From: Acidobacteriota bacterium
GTDB lineage: Bacteria; Acidobacteriota; Terriglobia; Terriglobales; Acidobacteriaceae
Assembly (NCBI GenBank): GCA_019351975.1
Contig: JABBOG010000001.1
Coordinates: 20,821 to 84,820, forward strand
Direction of reading: 5' to 3'
DNA: 64,000 nt
Part shown: positions 1 to 8,949 of the stretch, one piece after another
Numbering within the stretch: position 1 is the stretch's first letter
How the letters are laid out: every line of letters begins with the position of its first letter
The notes under the pieces: model-generated
Database searches by the model: none
What the model saw: the letters and a program-made list of their open reading frames with translations, nothing else
What the model was told of the DNA's origin: nothing
Translations under genes and position numbers: made by a program

Positions 1-2545
1 GCTGAGGGAGTTTTGCGGGGGTGATCTCGATGTAGTCGAGGGGGGCGGGCTCGGCGGCGTTGGGCTGGCCTGTGATCTGGATGATGTCGCCGTGGTGGAC
101 GGCGACGTTGTGGAGGAGGATGCGGGTGGAGGTGTGGCCGTTGGGTTTGTCGCTGGGGAGGGTGTCGTCTGCCACCCAACGGTCGACGGTATTGCCAGCG
201 ACGGAGAGGGTGAAGTGCGATTGGCCATGAAGGTAGTCGAAGTAGCGGACGCTGATGTCGTACCAGCCGTCGGGCTTGTCCCATGTGGTTTGAGCGGAGC
301 ATTGGGGTTGGTTGCAGATGACGGCTTTACCGTCGGATGCGGTCTCCCATGGGGTGACGTCGGTGATGGTGTAGCCGTCGAGCTGCATGGAGGTGGCGGG
401 GATGCGGTCGGGGTAGTGGCCGACGCGACCGAGGGCGTCGGGGATGCCGGACTGCTTGGCGAACCAGCGGGTGATGGCGTCGCGCCAGACGATGGCGTGG
501 CCGGCCTGGAATTCGAGTCGCTTAAGCTCTTCGTTGTAGGCGGCGTCGGGGATTTTGCCGTGGAGGGACTGCCACGCGGGGACCTGCGCGGCTGCGGCCT
601 GTGCGCCCCAGTAGTGCGTGTTGTAGATGTACTGGATGACAGTCTGGCCGGAGTGGAGGCGGTAGGTGTAGGGGACATGATGCATGAAGAGGAGGAGGTT
701 GTCGGGGCAGGTGGCGAGGGACTCGTAGGTGGCGGCGAGCGGTGGGGGGTACTGGCCGATGTAGCCGGTGCCGGTGGCGACGGTACGGTCCATGCCGATG
801 CCGGTGGGGTCGGCGCGGAGCCACTGGCCCCAGCCGTTGCGCTCGGCGGATTGAGGATTGGGGCCGAAGTGGACACCGATGATGTCGGTGAGGGTGCCGA
901 GGCCGAGGGGGCCGGTGTAGCTCTCGTAGATGTGCCAGGAGTTGAGTTCGAGGTTGTTGACGATGGAGCGGACCTGCGGGTCGTTGCCGTAGGTAAGACG
1001 GGTCCACTCGTCGCTGATGGTGGCGGCGGAGAGGTTGGGGTTCCAGGCGAGGCGGCCGAAGCTGTAGAGGTTGGTCATGGCGAGGGGAGCGCCGAGCCAG
1101 CCGTCGGTGCCGACGTTGGCGACGCCGACGAAGCCGCCGGAGGTGTGATGCTGGGTTGGAACGGGATGGCCGCTGATGAGGTCTTTGACGGGGAGCGGAG
1201 CGGCGGTGGTGGAGGCGCGCATGTCGGTGTCGAGGGAGGTCTTCCACATGGGGGCGAGGTAGACGAGGTGGCGCTGCTGGCCGGTGTACTCCTGGGTGAT
1301 CTGGAGTTCGATGGCCTCGTTGGTGTGGGGGAGGGCGGCGAGGAGCGGGCTGACGGGCTCGCGGACCTGGAAGTCGATGGGGCCGTATTTGATCTGGACA
1401 ATGACGTTAGCGTCGAATTTGCCGTCGAGGGCGTGGAAGTTGTCGTAGCCGGCGCGGGCGCGGTCGGCTTTGAGATCGTGCCAGTCGAGGTGGTTGTTGT
1501 AGACAAAACCGCGATATAAGACGACACCGCCGTGGGGTTTGAGGGCACGGGCGACGACGTTAGCGGCTTCTGCGGGCGTGCGGTGGTATTGGGAGGGTCC
1601 GACGCGGCCTTCGGAGTCGGCTTTGATGACGACACCGCCGAAGTCGGGGATGAGCTGGTAGATGGTGTCGATCTCGTGGTTCCACCAGGCGACGACCTGG
1701 GGATCGAGGGGGTCGAAGGTGTTGAGGCCGCCGATGACCTGGGGGCTGCTCATGTCGACGGAGAGGGAGAGGCGGACGCCGTAGGGGCGGAAGACGTCGG
1801 CGATGCGGGCGATGTCTTTGAGGTTGTCGGGTTTGAGGAGGCCGATGGCGGCGTTGACGTTGTTGATAGTGCAGCCGTCGATGCCGACGGAGCTGAGCAG
1901 GCGGGCGTAGGCGGCGGCACGGGAGAGGTCGGAGCGAACTTTGCCGTCGGCGAAGAAGATGGATGGGCCTGCGTAGCCGCGCTCGATGGTGCCGTCGGGG
2001 TTGTCCCACTCGTTGGTCCAGCGGATGGCGGCCCAGGGGGTGGATGTCGTGTCGAGGGTGGAGAGGGGTTGCTGCTGGGCGATGAGGCGAAGGAGCGCGA
2101 AGCTGCCGTAGAGGACGCCGCGAGCGTCGCCGCCTGCGACGATGAGGGTGCTGCCATCGCGGTAGAGGCGGTAGGCGTCGGGTGTGAGGGGCTCGGAGCG
2201 TGCGGCGGAGGGTCGCCAGACGTGGATCTCGGCCTGCGTGCCGAGGACGACGGCGTTGGTGAGCGGGCCGGTGGTGGTGGAGATGACGCGGGGTTCGTGG
2301 CGGAGCATGCCGCGCCAGCCGAGGGCGAGTTCGTGAGAGGCGGAGTCTTCAAGGACGCTGTGGCCGAGGACGGCGATGGTGTCGGGGACGCGGGTGGGGA
2401 AGACGGCGGTGGTGTTAATGGGACGGTAGTCCAGCCAGGCTTGCTCACCGGGGCCGAGAGGTGTTTGCGCAGCGACGCACAGGCCCATAAGAAAGGGCAA
2501 AAGGAGGAGGGTACGGTGCGCCGCTGTGCGAGGGGTCCAGCTCAT
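1..2545 (-). CDS. aguA: GH67 alpha-glucuronidase, secreted (C-terminus beyond the window)
   Basis: Probably removes 4-O-methylglucuronic acid from xylan oligosaccharides. The frame is open from the ATG to the left edge (848 codons, no stop seen), close to the roughly 840 residues of fungal GH67 enzymes, so little is probably missing. It begins with a cleavable signal peptide (basic start, then LLLLPFLMGLCVAAQ) followed by the GH67-like opening WLDYRPI. Around residues 370-392 lie LDGKFDANVIVQIKYG and PIDFQVREP, the family regions holding the catalytic acids (Asp and Glu equivalent to D365 and E393 of Cellvibrio GlcA67A). Its ATG overlaps the stop of the upstream GH3 gene (ATGA), so the two are translationally coupled. 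Family assignment is firm. The symbol follows usual GH67 naming. Confidence 0.9.
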   Translation of the reverse strand, partial: MSWTPRTAAHRTLLLLPFLMGLCVAAQTPLGPGEQAWLDYRPINTTAVFPTRVPDTIAVLGHSVLEDSASHELALGWRGMLRHEPRVISTTTGPLTNAVVLGTQAEIHVWRPSAARSEPLTPDAYRLYRDGSTLIVAGGDARGVLYGSFALLRLIAQQQPLSTLDTTSTPWAAIRWTNEWDNPDGTIERGYAGPSIFFADGKVRSDLSRAAAYARLLSSVGIDGCTINNVNAAIGLLKPDNLKDIARIADVFRPYGVRLSLSVDMSSPQVIGGLNTFDPLDPQVVAWWNHEIDTIYQLIPDFGGVVIKADSEGRVGPSQYHRTPAEAANVVARALKPHGGVVLYRGFVYNNHLDWHDLKADRARAGYDNFHALDGKFDANVIVQIKYGPIDFQVREPVSPLLAALPHTNEAIELQITQEYTGQQRHLVYLAPMWKTSLDTDMRASTTAAPLPVKDLISGHPVPTQHHTSGGFVGVANVGTDGWLGAPLAMTNLYSFGRLAWNPNLSAATISDEWTRLTYGNDPQVRSIVNNLELNSWHIYESYTGPLGLGTLTDIIGVHFGPNPQSAERNGWGQWLRADPTGIGMDRTVATGTGYIGQYPPPLAATYESLATCPDNLLLFMHHVPYTYRLHSGQTVIQYIYNTHYWGAQAAAAQVPAWQSLHGKIPDAAYNEELKRLEFQAGHAIVWRDAITRWFAKQSGIPDALGRVGHYPDRIPATSMQLDGYTITDVTPWETASDGKAVICNQPQCSAQTTWDKPDGWYDISVRYFDYLHGQSHFTLSVAGNTVDRWVADDTLPSDKPNGHTSTRILLHNVAVHHGDIIQITGQPNAAEPAPLDYIEITPAKLPQ

Positions 2546-5244
2546 TTGGGGAGCTCTTTGGTGCCGTGAATGGTGAAGGTCGCGGCGAGGGAGTTGGCGG
2601 GGTCGTCAGAGGGTTGGGAGCCGCCGAGGTGGAGGACGTAGGTGCCGGGTGTGATGGAGCGCGTGCCCTGCTCGTCAACGGTGCTGAGCGAGCGGGGATC
2701 GACGGCGATGTGGACGTGCTGGGTGGCGTGGGGTGCGAGGGTTGCGCGGTCGAAGCCAACGAGCGCGAGCAGGGGCGAGGTGGGAGCTGAGGGTGGCGTG
2801 AGGTAGAGTTCGCTGACGGCGTCGCCGGCGATGTTGCTGGTGTTCTGGATGTCGGCATCGATGGTGAGGGGATCACCGGCCTGCAGTGAGGTGGAGGAGA
2901 GCTTGAGGTTGGACCACTTGAAGCTGGAGTAGCTGAGGCCGTAACCGAAGCCGAAGAGGGGCGTGCCGCGGTAGTAGCGGTAGGTGCGGCCGGCCATGGA
3001 GTAGTCGTCGAAGGGTGGGAGGTCTTTGGTGCTGGCGTAGAAGGTGATGGGGAGGCGACCGGCGGGGTTGATCTCCCCGGTGAGGACCCTGGCGATGGCA
3101 GTGCCGCCCTGCTCGCCGGGGTACCAGGCTTCGACGATGGCGTTGGCGTGCTGTTTGGCCCAGTCGACGGCGAGGGCGCTGCCGTTCATGAGGACGACGA
3201 CGAGGGGTTTGCCGGTGGCGGCGACGGCTTCGAGCATCTGCTCCTGCGCCGCGGGTAGTTCGATGCTGGTGCGATCGCCGCCGTCGAATCCGGTGACGTG
3301 GACGGGCATCTCTTCGCCTTCAAGCTCGGGCGAGAGGCCGACGAAGGCTACGACCACGTCGGCGTGTTTGGCGGCGACGACGGCGGCTTCGCGCTCGGCG
3401 TCGATGGAGGGCTTCCAGTTGAGGGTGATGCCGGCGCCGAAGAGCTTGGCCTTGTGGGTGTACTCGATGCGGATCTCGTGGGGTTTGTTGTCGGCGAAGT
3501 GGAGGGTGAAGGGCTTGAGGCTGCTGGCGCGGAATTCGCTCTCGGGGACGGGCTGGTCGGAGAGCGGCTTGTCGTCGAAGTAGAGCTTGACGGATTCGGC
3601 GTCGCCGCAGGGGTAGCAGTGGGCGAGGGTGAAGCTGAACTCGTAGTCGCCGGGTGTGGGAACCTGGATGGTGCCGGACCAGCGGACGCCGAAATGCTCG
3701 GCATCGACCGCGGGGACAGGGGCGGCGGCGTTCCAGTCGAACTGGACCTGCGGATCGATGCGGGCTACGGCGGGCGCGCCCTGAAAGTCTACGTTGTTGA
3801 AGTACTCGGCTTTGAGGCCGAACTGTCTGGAGTGGATGGCGGGACGGAAGGCGTTGGGAGGAACGGGAAGGGTGAGTTCGCTGACGTAGGGAGAGCCTTG
3901 CGCGTACTTGACGTGGGCCGTGCCGAAGAGCTGCTGCATGCCTTCGAGAGGAAGGACGGGGTTGGAGGGAACGGCGTTGTAGTTGCCTTCGATGGCGGCG
4001 AGGCTGGCGGCGTTGGGGCCGATGACGGCGATGGTGGCGGACTTTTTGAGGGGAAGAATGCCGTCGTTTTTGAGCAGGACGATGGACTTGCCGGCGGCTT
4101 CGAGGGCGAGCTGCTGGTGGGCCGGGGAGTTGTCCTCGGAGAAGGGAATCCGGGCGTATTTGACGTTGGAGGGATCGTCGAAGAGGCCGAGCTTGAAGCG
4201 GGCGGTGAAGAGGCGCTTGACGGCGGTGTCGATCTCGGACTCCTGGATGAGGCCGTCGTGTACGGCTTTGGTGAGGACGGCGTATTCCTTGCCGCAGGAG
4301 GTGTCGGTGCCGGCGCGAACGGCGGCAACGGCGGCGTGTTCGAGATCGGGGGAGTACTTGTGGCCTTCGGCGATGTCGGTGATGGCGGCGCAGTCGGAGG
4401 TGACGTAGCCGTTGAAGTTCCAGTCCTTGCGCAGGATGGTTTTGAGGAGCATGGTGTTGGCGCAGGCGGGTTCGCCGTCGATGGAGTTGTAGGCGCACAT
4501 GATGCTGCCGGCTTTGGCCTCAGTGATGGTGGCGCGGAAGGCAGGCAGATAGGTGTCTTCGAGGTCGTGGGGCGAGGGATTGACGTTTGCGGTGTGGCGG
4601 GTGCTCTCGGGGCCGGAGTGGACGGCGTAGTGCTTGGGCGTGGCGATGGTCTCGTAGAAGGTTGGGTCGGTACCCTGAAGGCCTTCGACGAAGGTGACGC
4701 CGAGGCGGCTGGTGAGGAAGGGATCTTCGCCGTAGGTCTCCTGGCCGCGGCCCCAGCGGGGGTCGCGGAAGATGTTGATGTTCGGCGACCAGATGTCGAG
4801 GCCGAAGTAGATGTTGTGGTTGTCGTGGCGGAGGGCTTCGCTGTTCTTGGCGCGGGCTTCGGTGCTGATGGTCTGGGCGACCTGGTGCATGAAGGGGACG
4901 TCCCACATGGCGGCGAGGCCGATGGCCTGGGGGAAGACGGTGGCGTAGCCGGAGCGCGCGATGCCGTGGAGGCCTTCGCTCCACCAATCGTAGGCCGGGA
5001 CGTCGAGGCGAGGGATGGCGGCGGCGTGGTTCTGCATCTGCGAGACCTTCTCTTCGAGGGTCATCTTGCTGACGAGATCGGCGACGCGCTTCTGGGTTTC
5101 TGGCGTGGGAGCGTGCGAAGGGACCTGTGCGGCGAGCGATGCAGCGAGGGAGGCGGCGAGCATGGGAGCGGCGCAGAGGGTAAAGAGGGATGCGCGGGTG
5201 GAGCGGCGCTGGAAGAGAGCAACGGAGAGGTGTTTCGGGGTCAT
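2542..5244 (-). CDS. GH3 beta-xylosidase/beta-glucosidase with inserted PA14 domain
   Basis: Retaining exo-glycosidase acting on short beta-linked oligosaccharides; xylo-oligosaccharides are likely because it is coupled to a GH67 alpha-glucuronidase. It has 900 residues. A signal peptide covers about residues 1-40 (ends SLAAQ). The GH3 barrel follows with RDPRWGRGQETYGEDP (160-175), the KH motif (204-205) and the nucleophile Asp284 in VTSDCAA. The second alpha/beta domain starts near 385 (SIVLLKNDGILPL). A PA14 domain, a carbohydrate-binding insertion, spans about 474-610 (GLKAEYFNNVDF onward). An Fn3-like domain ends the protein. Its TGA overlaps the ATG of the next gene by 4 nt. Substrate choice between xylose and glucose cannot be settled from the sequence. 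Confidence 0.93.
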   Translation of the reverse strand: MTPKHLSVALFQRRSTRASLFTLCAAPMLAASLAASLAAQVPSHAPTPETQKRVADLVSKMTLEEKVSQMQNHAAAIPRLDVPAYDWWSEGLHGIARSGYATVFPQAIGLAAMWDVPFMHQVAQTISTEARAKNSEALRHDNHNIYFGLDIWSPNINIFRDPRWGRGQETYGEDPFLTSRLGVTFVEGLQGTDPTFYETIATPKHYAVHSGPESTRHTANVNPSPHDLEDTYLPAFRATITEAKAGSIMCAYNSIDGEPACANTMLLKTILRKDWNFNGYVTSDCAAITDIAEGHKYSPDLEHAAVAAVRAGTDTSCGKEYAVLTKAVHDGLIQESEIDTAVKRLFTARFKLGLFDDPSNVKYARIPFSEDNSPAHQQLALEAAGKSIVLLKNDGILPLKKSATIAVIGPNAASLAAIEGNYNAVPSNPVLPLEGMQQLFGTAHVKYAQGSPYVSELTLPVPPNAFRPAIHSRQFGLKAEYFNNVDFQGAPAVARIDPQVQFDWNAAAPVPAVDAEHFGVRWSGTIQVPTPGDYEFSFTLAHCYPCGDAESVKLYFDDKPLSDQPVPESEFRASSLKPFTLHFADNKPHEIRIEYTHKAKLFGAGITLNWKPSIDAEREAAVVAAKHADVVVAFVGLSPELEGEEMPVHVTGFDGGDRTSIELPAAQEQMLEAVAATGKPLVVVLMNGSALAVDWAKQHANAIVEAWYPGEQGGTAIARVLTGEINPAGRLPITFYASTKDLPPFDDYSMAGRTYRYYRGTPLFGFGYGLSYSSFKWSNLKLSSTSLQAGDPLTIDADIQNTSNIAGDAVSELYLTPPSAPTSPLLALVGFDRATLAPHATQHVHIAVDPRSLSTVDEQGTRSITPGTYVLHLGGSQPSDDPANSLAATFTIHGTKELPK

Positions 5245-5294
5245 TCGTGATCCTGCCTCGGTGGAGGTTTGCGAAGAACACCAATTTATCTTGC

Positions 5295-5408
5295 CGATGC
5301 AAACAAAAGCAAATGCAGGGGGGAGGCTGTGATTTGAGGCTTGCTGGTGAGAGGGAGCGGGTCAGGAGACGCTCTTTTGCAGGAGGGGGCTTCGATTCGT
5401 TTGCATCG
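5295..5408. promoter_or_regulatory. Possible paired operator of the xylan operon (10-bp inverted repeat)
   Basis: CGATGCAAAC at 5295-5304 recurs as its exact reverse complement GTTTGCATCG at 5399-5408, about 100 bp apart. The inner copy sits beside the possible minus-strand promoter and is part of TTGCATCGGCAA, itself a small palindrome. AT-rich TTTGC-type half sites resemble LacI-family operators, and a DNA-looping repressor would fit, but no regulator gene is next to the operon. This is inference from sequence symmetry only. Confidence 0.3.
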
Positions 5409-5512
5409 AAAACTAATTTTGGTACGAGTGAAGATACGAGCGCAGAAAGGTACAGGGAGGGTTTTGGGTGTCAGTGGATCCAAGCTGGATTTGCTGTCGG
5501 GCGTACGGAGAA

Positions 5513-5533
5513 TCCTTCGCTTGCGGCGAAGGA
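5513..5533. repeat. REP-like intergenic hairpin, copy 1
   Basis: An 8-bp perfect stem, TCCTTCGC and GCGAAGGA, with loop TTGCG. A 21-nt relative with 18 identical positions lies in another intergenic gap at 20744-20764. The pair suggests a dispersed extragenic palindromic element. It could also serve as the terminator of secG, which ends just to the right, but no T-run follows. Confidence 0.45.
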
Positions 5534-5578
5534 ATGTGCTGCGCAATGATGAGGTGTGGTGAGGCGGCAGGCCGCGTA

Positions 5579-5869
5579 TTACTTCTTTGCGGGGGTGGAT
5601 TGGGTGGGGAGGTTCGAGAGGACGGAGCGGCTGCTACTGGAGCGCGACATGACGACGGTGAGCGCGATGGAGGTGATCATGAAGATGATGGCGGACCATG
5701 TGGTGAGGCGGGTGAGCAGATTGGAGGCGCCGCGCGGGCCAAATGCGGTCTGCGAACCTTGTCCGCCGAAGGCGCCGGCGAGGTCTGCGGATTTTCCTTG
5801 TTGAACGAGAACGACTCCGACGAGGAAGAGGCAGACGATGACGTGCAGGATGACGAGCAGAATGAGCAT
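5579..5869 (-). CDS. secG: Preprotein translocase subunit SecG
   Basis: Small membrane subunit of the SecYEG channel, which helps SecA-driven export. It has 96 residues with the classic SecG plan: first helix MLILLVILHVIVCLFLVGVVLVQ, then the cytoplasmic QQGKSADLAGAFGG loop with its Gly-rich conserved stretch and TAFGPRGASN, then a second helix (WSAIIFMITSIALTVVM) and a short polar tail. Length and motif order match the family well. It is the first gene to the left of a 130-nt gap and shares its strand with the genes that follow, but no operon is proven. Confidence 0.95.
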   Translation of the reverse strand: MLILLVILHVIVCLFLVGVVLVQQGKSADLAGAFGGQGSQTAFGPRGASNLLTRLTTWSAIIFMITSIALTVVMSRSSSSRSVLSNLPTQSTPAKK

Positions 5870-6002
5870 GATAGAGCGTTGCCTTAAAGAGCCGCAGAGC
5901 GGAGAGATCGTGGATGGAGGCTGGCCACGTGGCGAGTGCCATCCGCTATTGAGTGTACCATCGCGGCGGTCGAGGTGTTGCGGTCGACGGTGTTGAGGGC
6001 GT

Positions 6003-6596
6003 TCAGGGGATGTTTACGGTGAGTGGAGCGGCATCGTGGGCGAGGTTAATGGTCAGGGCGGCGGCTTTTTTGGATTGCCAATCCTTGGCCGCGACCTGCG
6101 GGAAGAGGAGGACGACGGTGTCGGTCTGGGTTGCGCCGGGTGCGATGGCGGCGTCTGCGGGGAGGGCCGGTGGGGCGGCGGCGACCAGGGGGGTGAGCTG
6201 CGGGAACATGGTTTCGAGGCGGGAGAGAACCTGCGGGGAGACGATGGTGGCCTGCAGGGTGGATCCGTCGGCGGTCGTCATGGTGGCGGAGGTGCTGTCG
6301 AGGAAGATGGGGAGGCGGAGCTTGTTGTCGATGCTGAAGGTGGTGACGGCGTAGAGGTCGTCTTCGGTGGAGGCTTGCTCGCCGATAACTTTGTTTGCGC
6401 CGCCGGGGGTGGCTGCGAACTCGGTGTGCGGGGAGAAGGTTTGCACCTTCTGGATGGAGAGCACGGCGGTGCGGTGGGGGTTGAGCAGGAAGACGGCGAC
6501 GGCGACGATGGCCATGATGACGCCGGCGGTCAGAATCTTGGGCAGAAGGCGGTTCTGGTCGGCGGGGGGCGCTATCTGTAGGAGTGTGCTGGGCAT
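6003..6596 (-). CDS. Conserved hypothetical single-pass membrane protein
   Basis: Not recognised. It has 197 residues with a short cytoplasmic start, one transmembrane helix at about residues 21-40 (ILTAGVIMAIVAVAVFLL) and an extracytoplasmic domain of beta character. That domain contains DLYAVTTFSIDNKLRLPIF and a Pro/Ala-rich stretch (PLVAAAPPALPADAAIAPG). The pattern, an anchor followed by an immunoglobulin-like beta domain describing an 'effect on related proteins' type sequence, loosely recalls DUF4352-like exported proteins, but this is only an impression. It lies 42 nt downstream of polX on the same strand and may be co-transcribed with it. Confidence 0.75.
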   Translation of the reverse strand: MPSTLLQIAPPADQNRLLPKILTAGVIMAIVAVAVFLLNPHRTAVLSIQKVQTFSPHTEFAATPGGANKVIGEQASTEDDLYAVTTFSIDNKLRLPIFLDSTSATMTTADGSTLQATIVSPQVLSRLETMFPQLTPLVAAAPPALPADAAIAPGATQTDTVVLLFPQVAAKDWQSKKAAALTINLAHDAAPLTVNIP

Positions 6597-6638
6597 GGTA
6601 TGGGTGCGTTCGTCTCTTTGATTTTCGGTGCGTATCGG

Positions 6639-8474
6639 TTAGATGCGGCGGAGGGCATGAAGGAGTTGTTCGACCGGAAGAGTATTGAGGAGGTCAGGGG
6701 CGGTGAGCCAGGCGCGGCGAAGCTGGACGATGCCGTCATCGATCTGGTCGAGCTCGACGGTGCTGTGGGCGTCGGTGTTGACGACGATCTTGCAGCCTTG
6801 TTCTTTGGCGTGGCGGAGGTGGAGGTCGCTGAGGTCGGAGCGGGCGGGGGCGGCGTTGTGCTCGACGGCGACGCCGAGGCGGGCGGCGGCGGGTAAAAGT
6901 TGGGCGAGGTCGATCCTGTAGGGCTCGCGCTTGAGGACCTTGCGGCCGGTGGGGTGGCCGAGGATATGGACGTGGGGGTTCTCGGCGGCGCGGAGGACGC
7001 GCGCGGTGACCTCTTCGGCGGTCTGGTTGAAGCCGGAGTGGACGCTGGCGACGACGATGTCGAGCTGGGCGAGGGTGCTGTCGTCGAGGTCGAGGGTGCC
7101 GTCGAGGAGGATATCGACTTCGATGCCGGCGAGGATGCGGAAGGGGAGGGTGGGGTGGTGGGTGTTGGGCTCGTTGGCGCGAAGGCGGGCTTCGTGGCGG
7201 TCCCACTTGGGGCCGCGGCGGGCGGCGAAGTCTTCGGCGAGTTCGGAGGAGACCTGGCGGATGCGAAGGGCGTGGGCGAGGGTGCGGACGTCGTCCATGC
7301 CGTTGGTCATGGCGAGGTTCTTGGAGTGGTCGGTGATGGCGATGTAGTCGAGGCCGCGGTGGATGGCGGCTTCGGCCATCTCGCGGATGGAGTTGACGCC
7401 GTCGGACTCGGTGGTATGCATGTGGAGGTCGCCGCGGATGTCGCTGCGTGTGATGAGGGTGGGGAGGGCGTGTTTGGCGGCGGCTTCGAGCTCGCCGCAG
7501 TTCTCGCGGAGCTCGGGCGGGATGTACTGGAGATCGAGGGCGTTGTAGATCTCTTCTTCGGAAGCGGCTGCGATGACGGTGTTGTCTTCGAGGCGGAGGA
7601 GGGCGTACTCGCTGAGGGTGAGGCCGCGCTTGATGGCGCGCTGGCGGAGGGCGACGTTGTGGTGCTTGGAGCCGGTGAAGTACTGGAGGGCGGCGCCGTA
7701 GCTGGCGCGGGGAAGAAGGCGAACGTCAATCTGGAGGTTGTTGCGGAGGGTGAAGGAGACTTTGTTCTGGCCTTTGGCGAGGAGCTTGTCGATGAGCGGA
7801 AGTGTGGCGACGTGCTCGACTGCGGCTGCGACGACATCAGGCTCGCAGGCGGGGCCGGTGACGAGGAGGTCGATGTCGCCGATGCTCTCGCGGCCACGGC
7901 GGAGGGAGCCGGCGGGGGTGATGGTGTCGATGCCGGGGAACTGGCGGATGAGTTCGATGACGCGCTCGGCGTGGGAGCGGGCGATATCGATGCGGAAGCG
8001 GGAGGAGTTTTTGCGGTGGTCTTCGATGCCTTTGAGGAGCTTGTCGGTGAACTTTTTGCCGAGGCGCGGGAGGGGGAGGAGATCGCCGCGTTTGGCGGCT
8101 TCTTCGAGGGCATCGATGTCGGCGATGCCGAGGGCGGAGTAGAGCATGGCGACGGTTTTGGGGCCCATGCCGGGGAGACGGAGGAGCTCGAGCATGGAGG
8201 GTTTGTAGCGCTGGAGGAGCTCGTCGCGGAGGGGCATGGAGCCGGTGGCGACGAGGTCGCGGATGTTGGCGGCCATGCCCTTGCCGATGCCTGGGATGGC
8301 TAGGAGAGCTTTGGGGTCGGCGTCGGGTGTGGCGAGGGTGGCGAGCTGGGTGGTTTGCTGCTCGACGGCCTCGGCGGCGCGGCGGTAGGAGCGGATGCGA
8401 AAGGGATCGGCGGCGTCGATTTCGAGGAGGGCGGCGGTTTCGTCGAGGAGGCGAGCGAGGGTGATGTTGTCCAT
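6639..8474 (-). CDS. polX: Family X DNA polymerase with PHP domain (PolX)
   Basis: Gap-filling repair polymerase with a C-terminal PHP nuclease domain, thought to act in base excision and break repair. It has 611 residues. The 8-kDa-like helical region has helix-hairpin-helix motifs (IPGIGKGMA about 60-68, LPGMGPKTVA about 100-109). The palm carries metal-binding Asp200 and Asp202 in SIGDIDLLV, with the third Asp at 250 (LQIDVRLL). The PHP domain starts at RGDLHMHTTESDG (His351, His353) and continues through IAITDHSKNL and VNTDAHS. All expected catalytic residues appear present. Length is slightly above the roughly 570 residues of Bacillus PolX. Confidence 0.95.
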   Translation of the reverse strand: MDNITLARLLDETAALLEIDAADPFRIRSYRRAAEAVEQQTTQLATLATPDADPKALLAIPGIGKGMAANIRDLVATGSMPLRDELLQRYKPSMLELLRLPGMGPKTVAMLYSALGIADIDALEEAAKRGDLLPLPRLGKKFTDKLLKGIEDHRKNSSRFRIDIARSHAERVIELIRQFPGIDTITPAGSLRRGRESIGDIDLLVTGPACEPDVVAAAVEHVATLPLIDKLLAKGQNKVSFTLRNNLQIDVRLLPRASYGAALQYFTGSKHHNVALRQRAIKRGLTLSEYALLRLEDNTVIAAASEEEIYNALDLQYIPPELRENCGELEAAAKHALPTLITRSDIRGDLHMHTTESDGVNSIREMAEAAIHRGLDYIAITDHSKNLAMTNGMDDVRTLAHALRIRQVSSELAEDFAARRGPKWDRHEARLRANEPNTHHPTLPFRILAGIEVDILLDGTLDLDDSTLAQLDIVVASVHSGFNQTAEEVTARVLRAAENPHVHILGHPTGRKVLKREPYRIDLAQLLPAAARLGVAVEHNAAPARSDLSDLHLRHAKEQGCKIVVNTDAHSTVELDQIDDGIVQLRRAWLTAPDLLNTLPVEQLLHALRRI

Positions 8475-8485
8475 AGAGAAGCGAA

Positions 8486-8528
8486 GGCCCGGGGGCGACT
8501 CTGATTGTAGAGCGCGAACCTCCGGGCC
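8486..8528 (-). terminator. Possible terminator after the cold-shock gene
   Basis: GGCCCGG (8486-8492) is complemented by CCGGGCC (8522-8528) across a long loop, between the cold-shock gene and polX. The T-tract after it on the minus strand is poor (TTCGCTTCT), so termination is doubtful. Confidence 0.3.
8504..8509 (-). promoter_or_regulatory. Possible -10 element of polX
   Basis: On the minus strand TACAAT, one base from the TATAAT consensus, ends 29 nt before the polX ATG. No clear -35 hexamer is visible at 16-18 nt. Confidence 0.35.
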
Positions 8529-8543
8529 GAAATAATTAAGAGG

Positions 8544-8759
8544 TCAGGCAGATTTGGTGCGGGTTACCTGGTCTGCTTGCGGACCTTTGGATCCCTGAAT
8601 GACGTCGTATTCGACTTCGTCGCCTTCCTTGAGACTTTTGTAGCCATCGAGCTGGATGGAGCTGTAATGTACGAAGACGTCGGGGCCATCTTCGCGTCCG
8701 AGGAAACCGTAACCTTTTGCGTTGTTGAACCATTTTACCGTGCCTTTGTACTGTGCCAT
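8544..8759 (-). CDS. Cold-shock domain protein (CspA family)
   Basis: Single-stranded RNA/DNA-binding chaperone that melts mRNA structure. It is 71 residues, a single OB-fold. RNP1 is seen as KGYGFLGRE (the usual F in KGFGFI is Y, and I is L) and RNP2 as VFVHYSSI, where the common VHFSAI has Y for F. The opening [10 protein letters not shown] is diagnostic. The gene is separated from the Nudix gene by 190 nt, so it probably has its own promoter and leader. Cold induction cannot be told from the sequence, because many such proteins are constitutive. Confidence 0.95.
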   Translation of the reverse strand: MAQYKGTVKWFNNAKGYGFLGREDGPDVFVHYSSIQLDGYKSLKEGDEVEYDVIQGSKGPQADQVTRTKSA

Positions 8760-8949
8760 GGGTCCCTTTACCGTGCTCTTAAATTACCTCCCGCGTGGCC
8801 GGGAGATGGATACGTACTTTGACGCAGGAGAGAGCAAAGTTGGCGGCATGATTGGGCATAAAGGGGGGTGTAGCGGCGGGAAAATGACGCGATCGCGAAA
8901 GTAGTTGTTGTGGCGTGGTAAAACCGCTTGATTTGGTGCAAGTGCTGGA

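Larger units (their letters stand above)
5245..5578. other. Intergenic region upstream of the xylan operon
   Basis: Some 330 bases without a credible gene. On the minus strand, TTGCTT followed by 16 nt and GATAAA about 50 nt before the GH3 start is a plausible promoter. The region also holds a 10-bp inverted repeat (5295-5304 and 5399-5408) and a 21-nt hairpin element (5513-5533), listed separately. Short open frames here have no ribosome site or recognisable protein. Confidence 0.5.

Noticed and set aside
3298..5250. Long open frame on the plus strand opposite the GH3 gene
   Set aside because: Translation is only Gly/Val/Asp/Glu-rich and matches no family; it is the reverse image of high-GC C-ending codons. 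The GH3 gene on the other strand has every catalytic motif.
6900..8303. Open frame opposite polX on the plus strand
   Set aside because: Same Gly/Val/Asp-rich low-complexity character with no ribosome site; PolX on the minus strand is complete.
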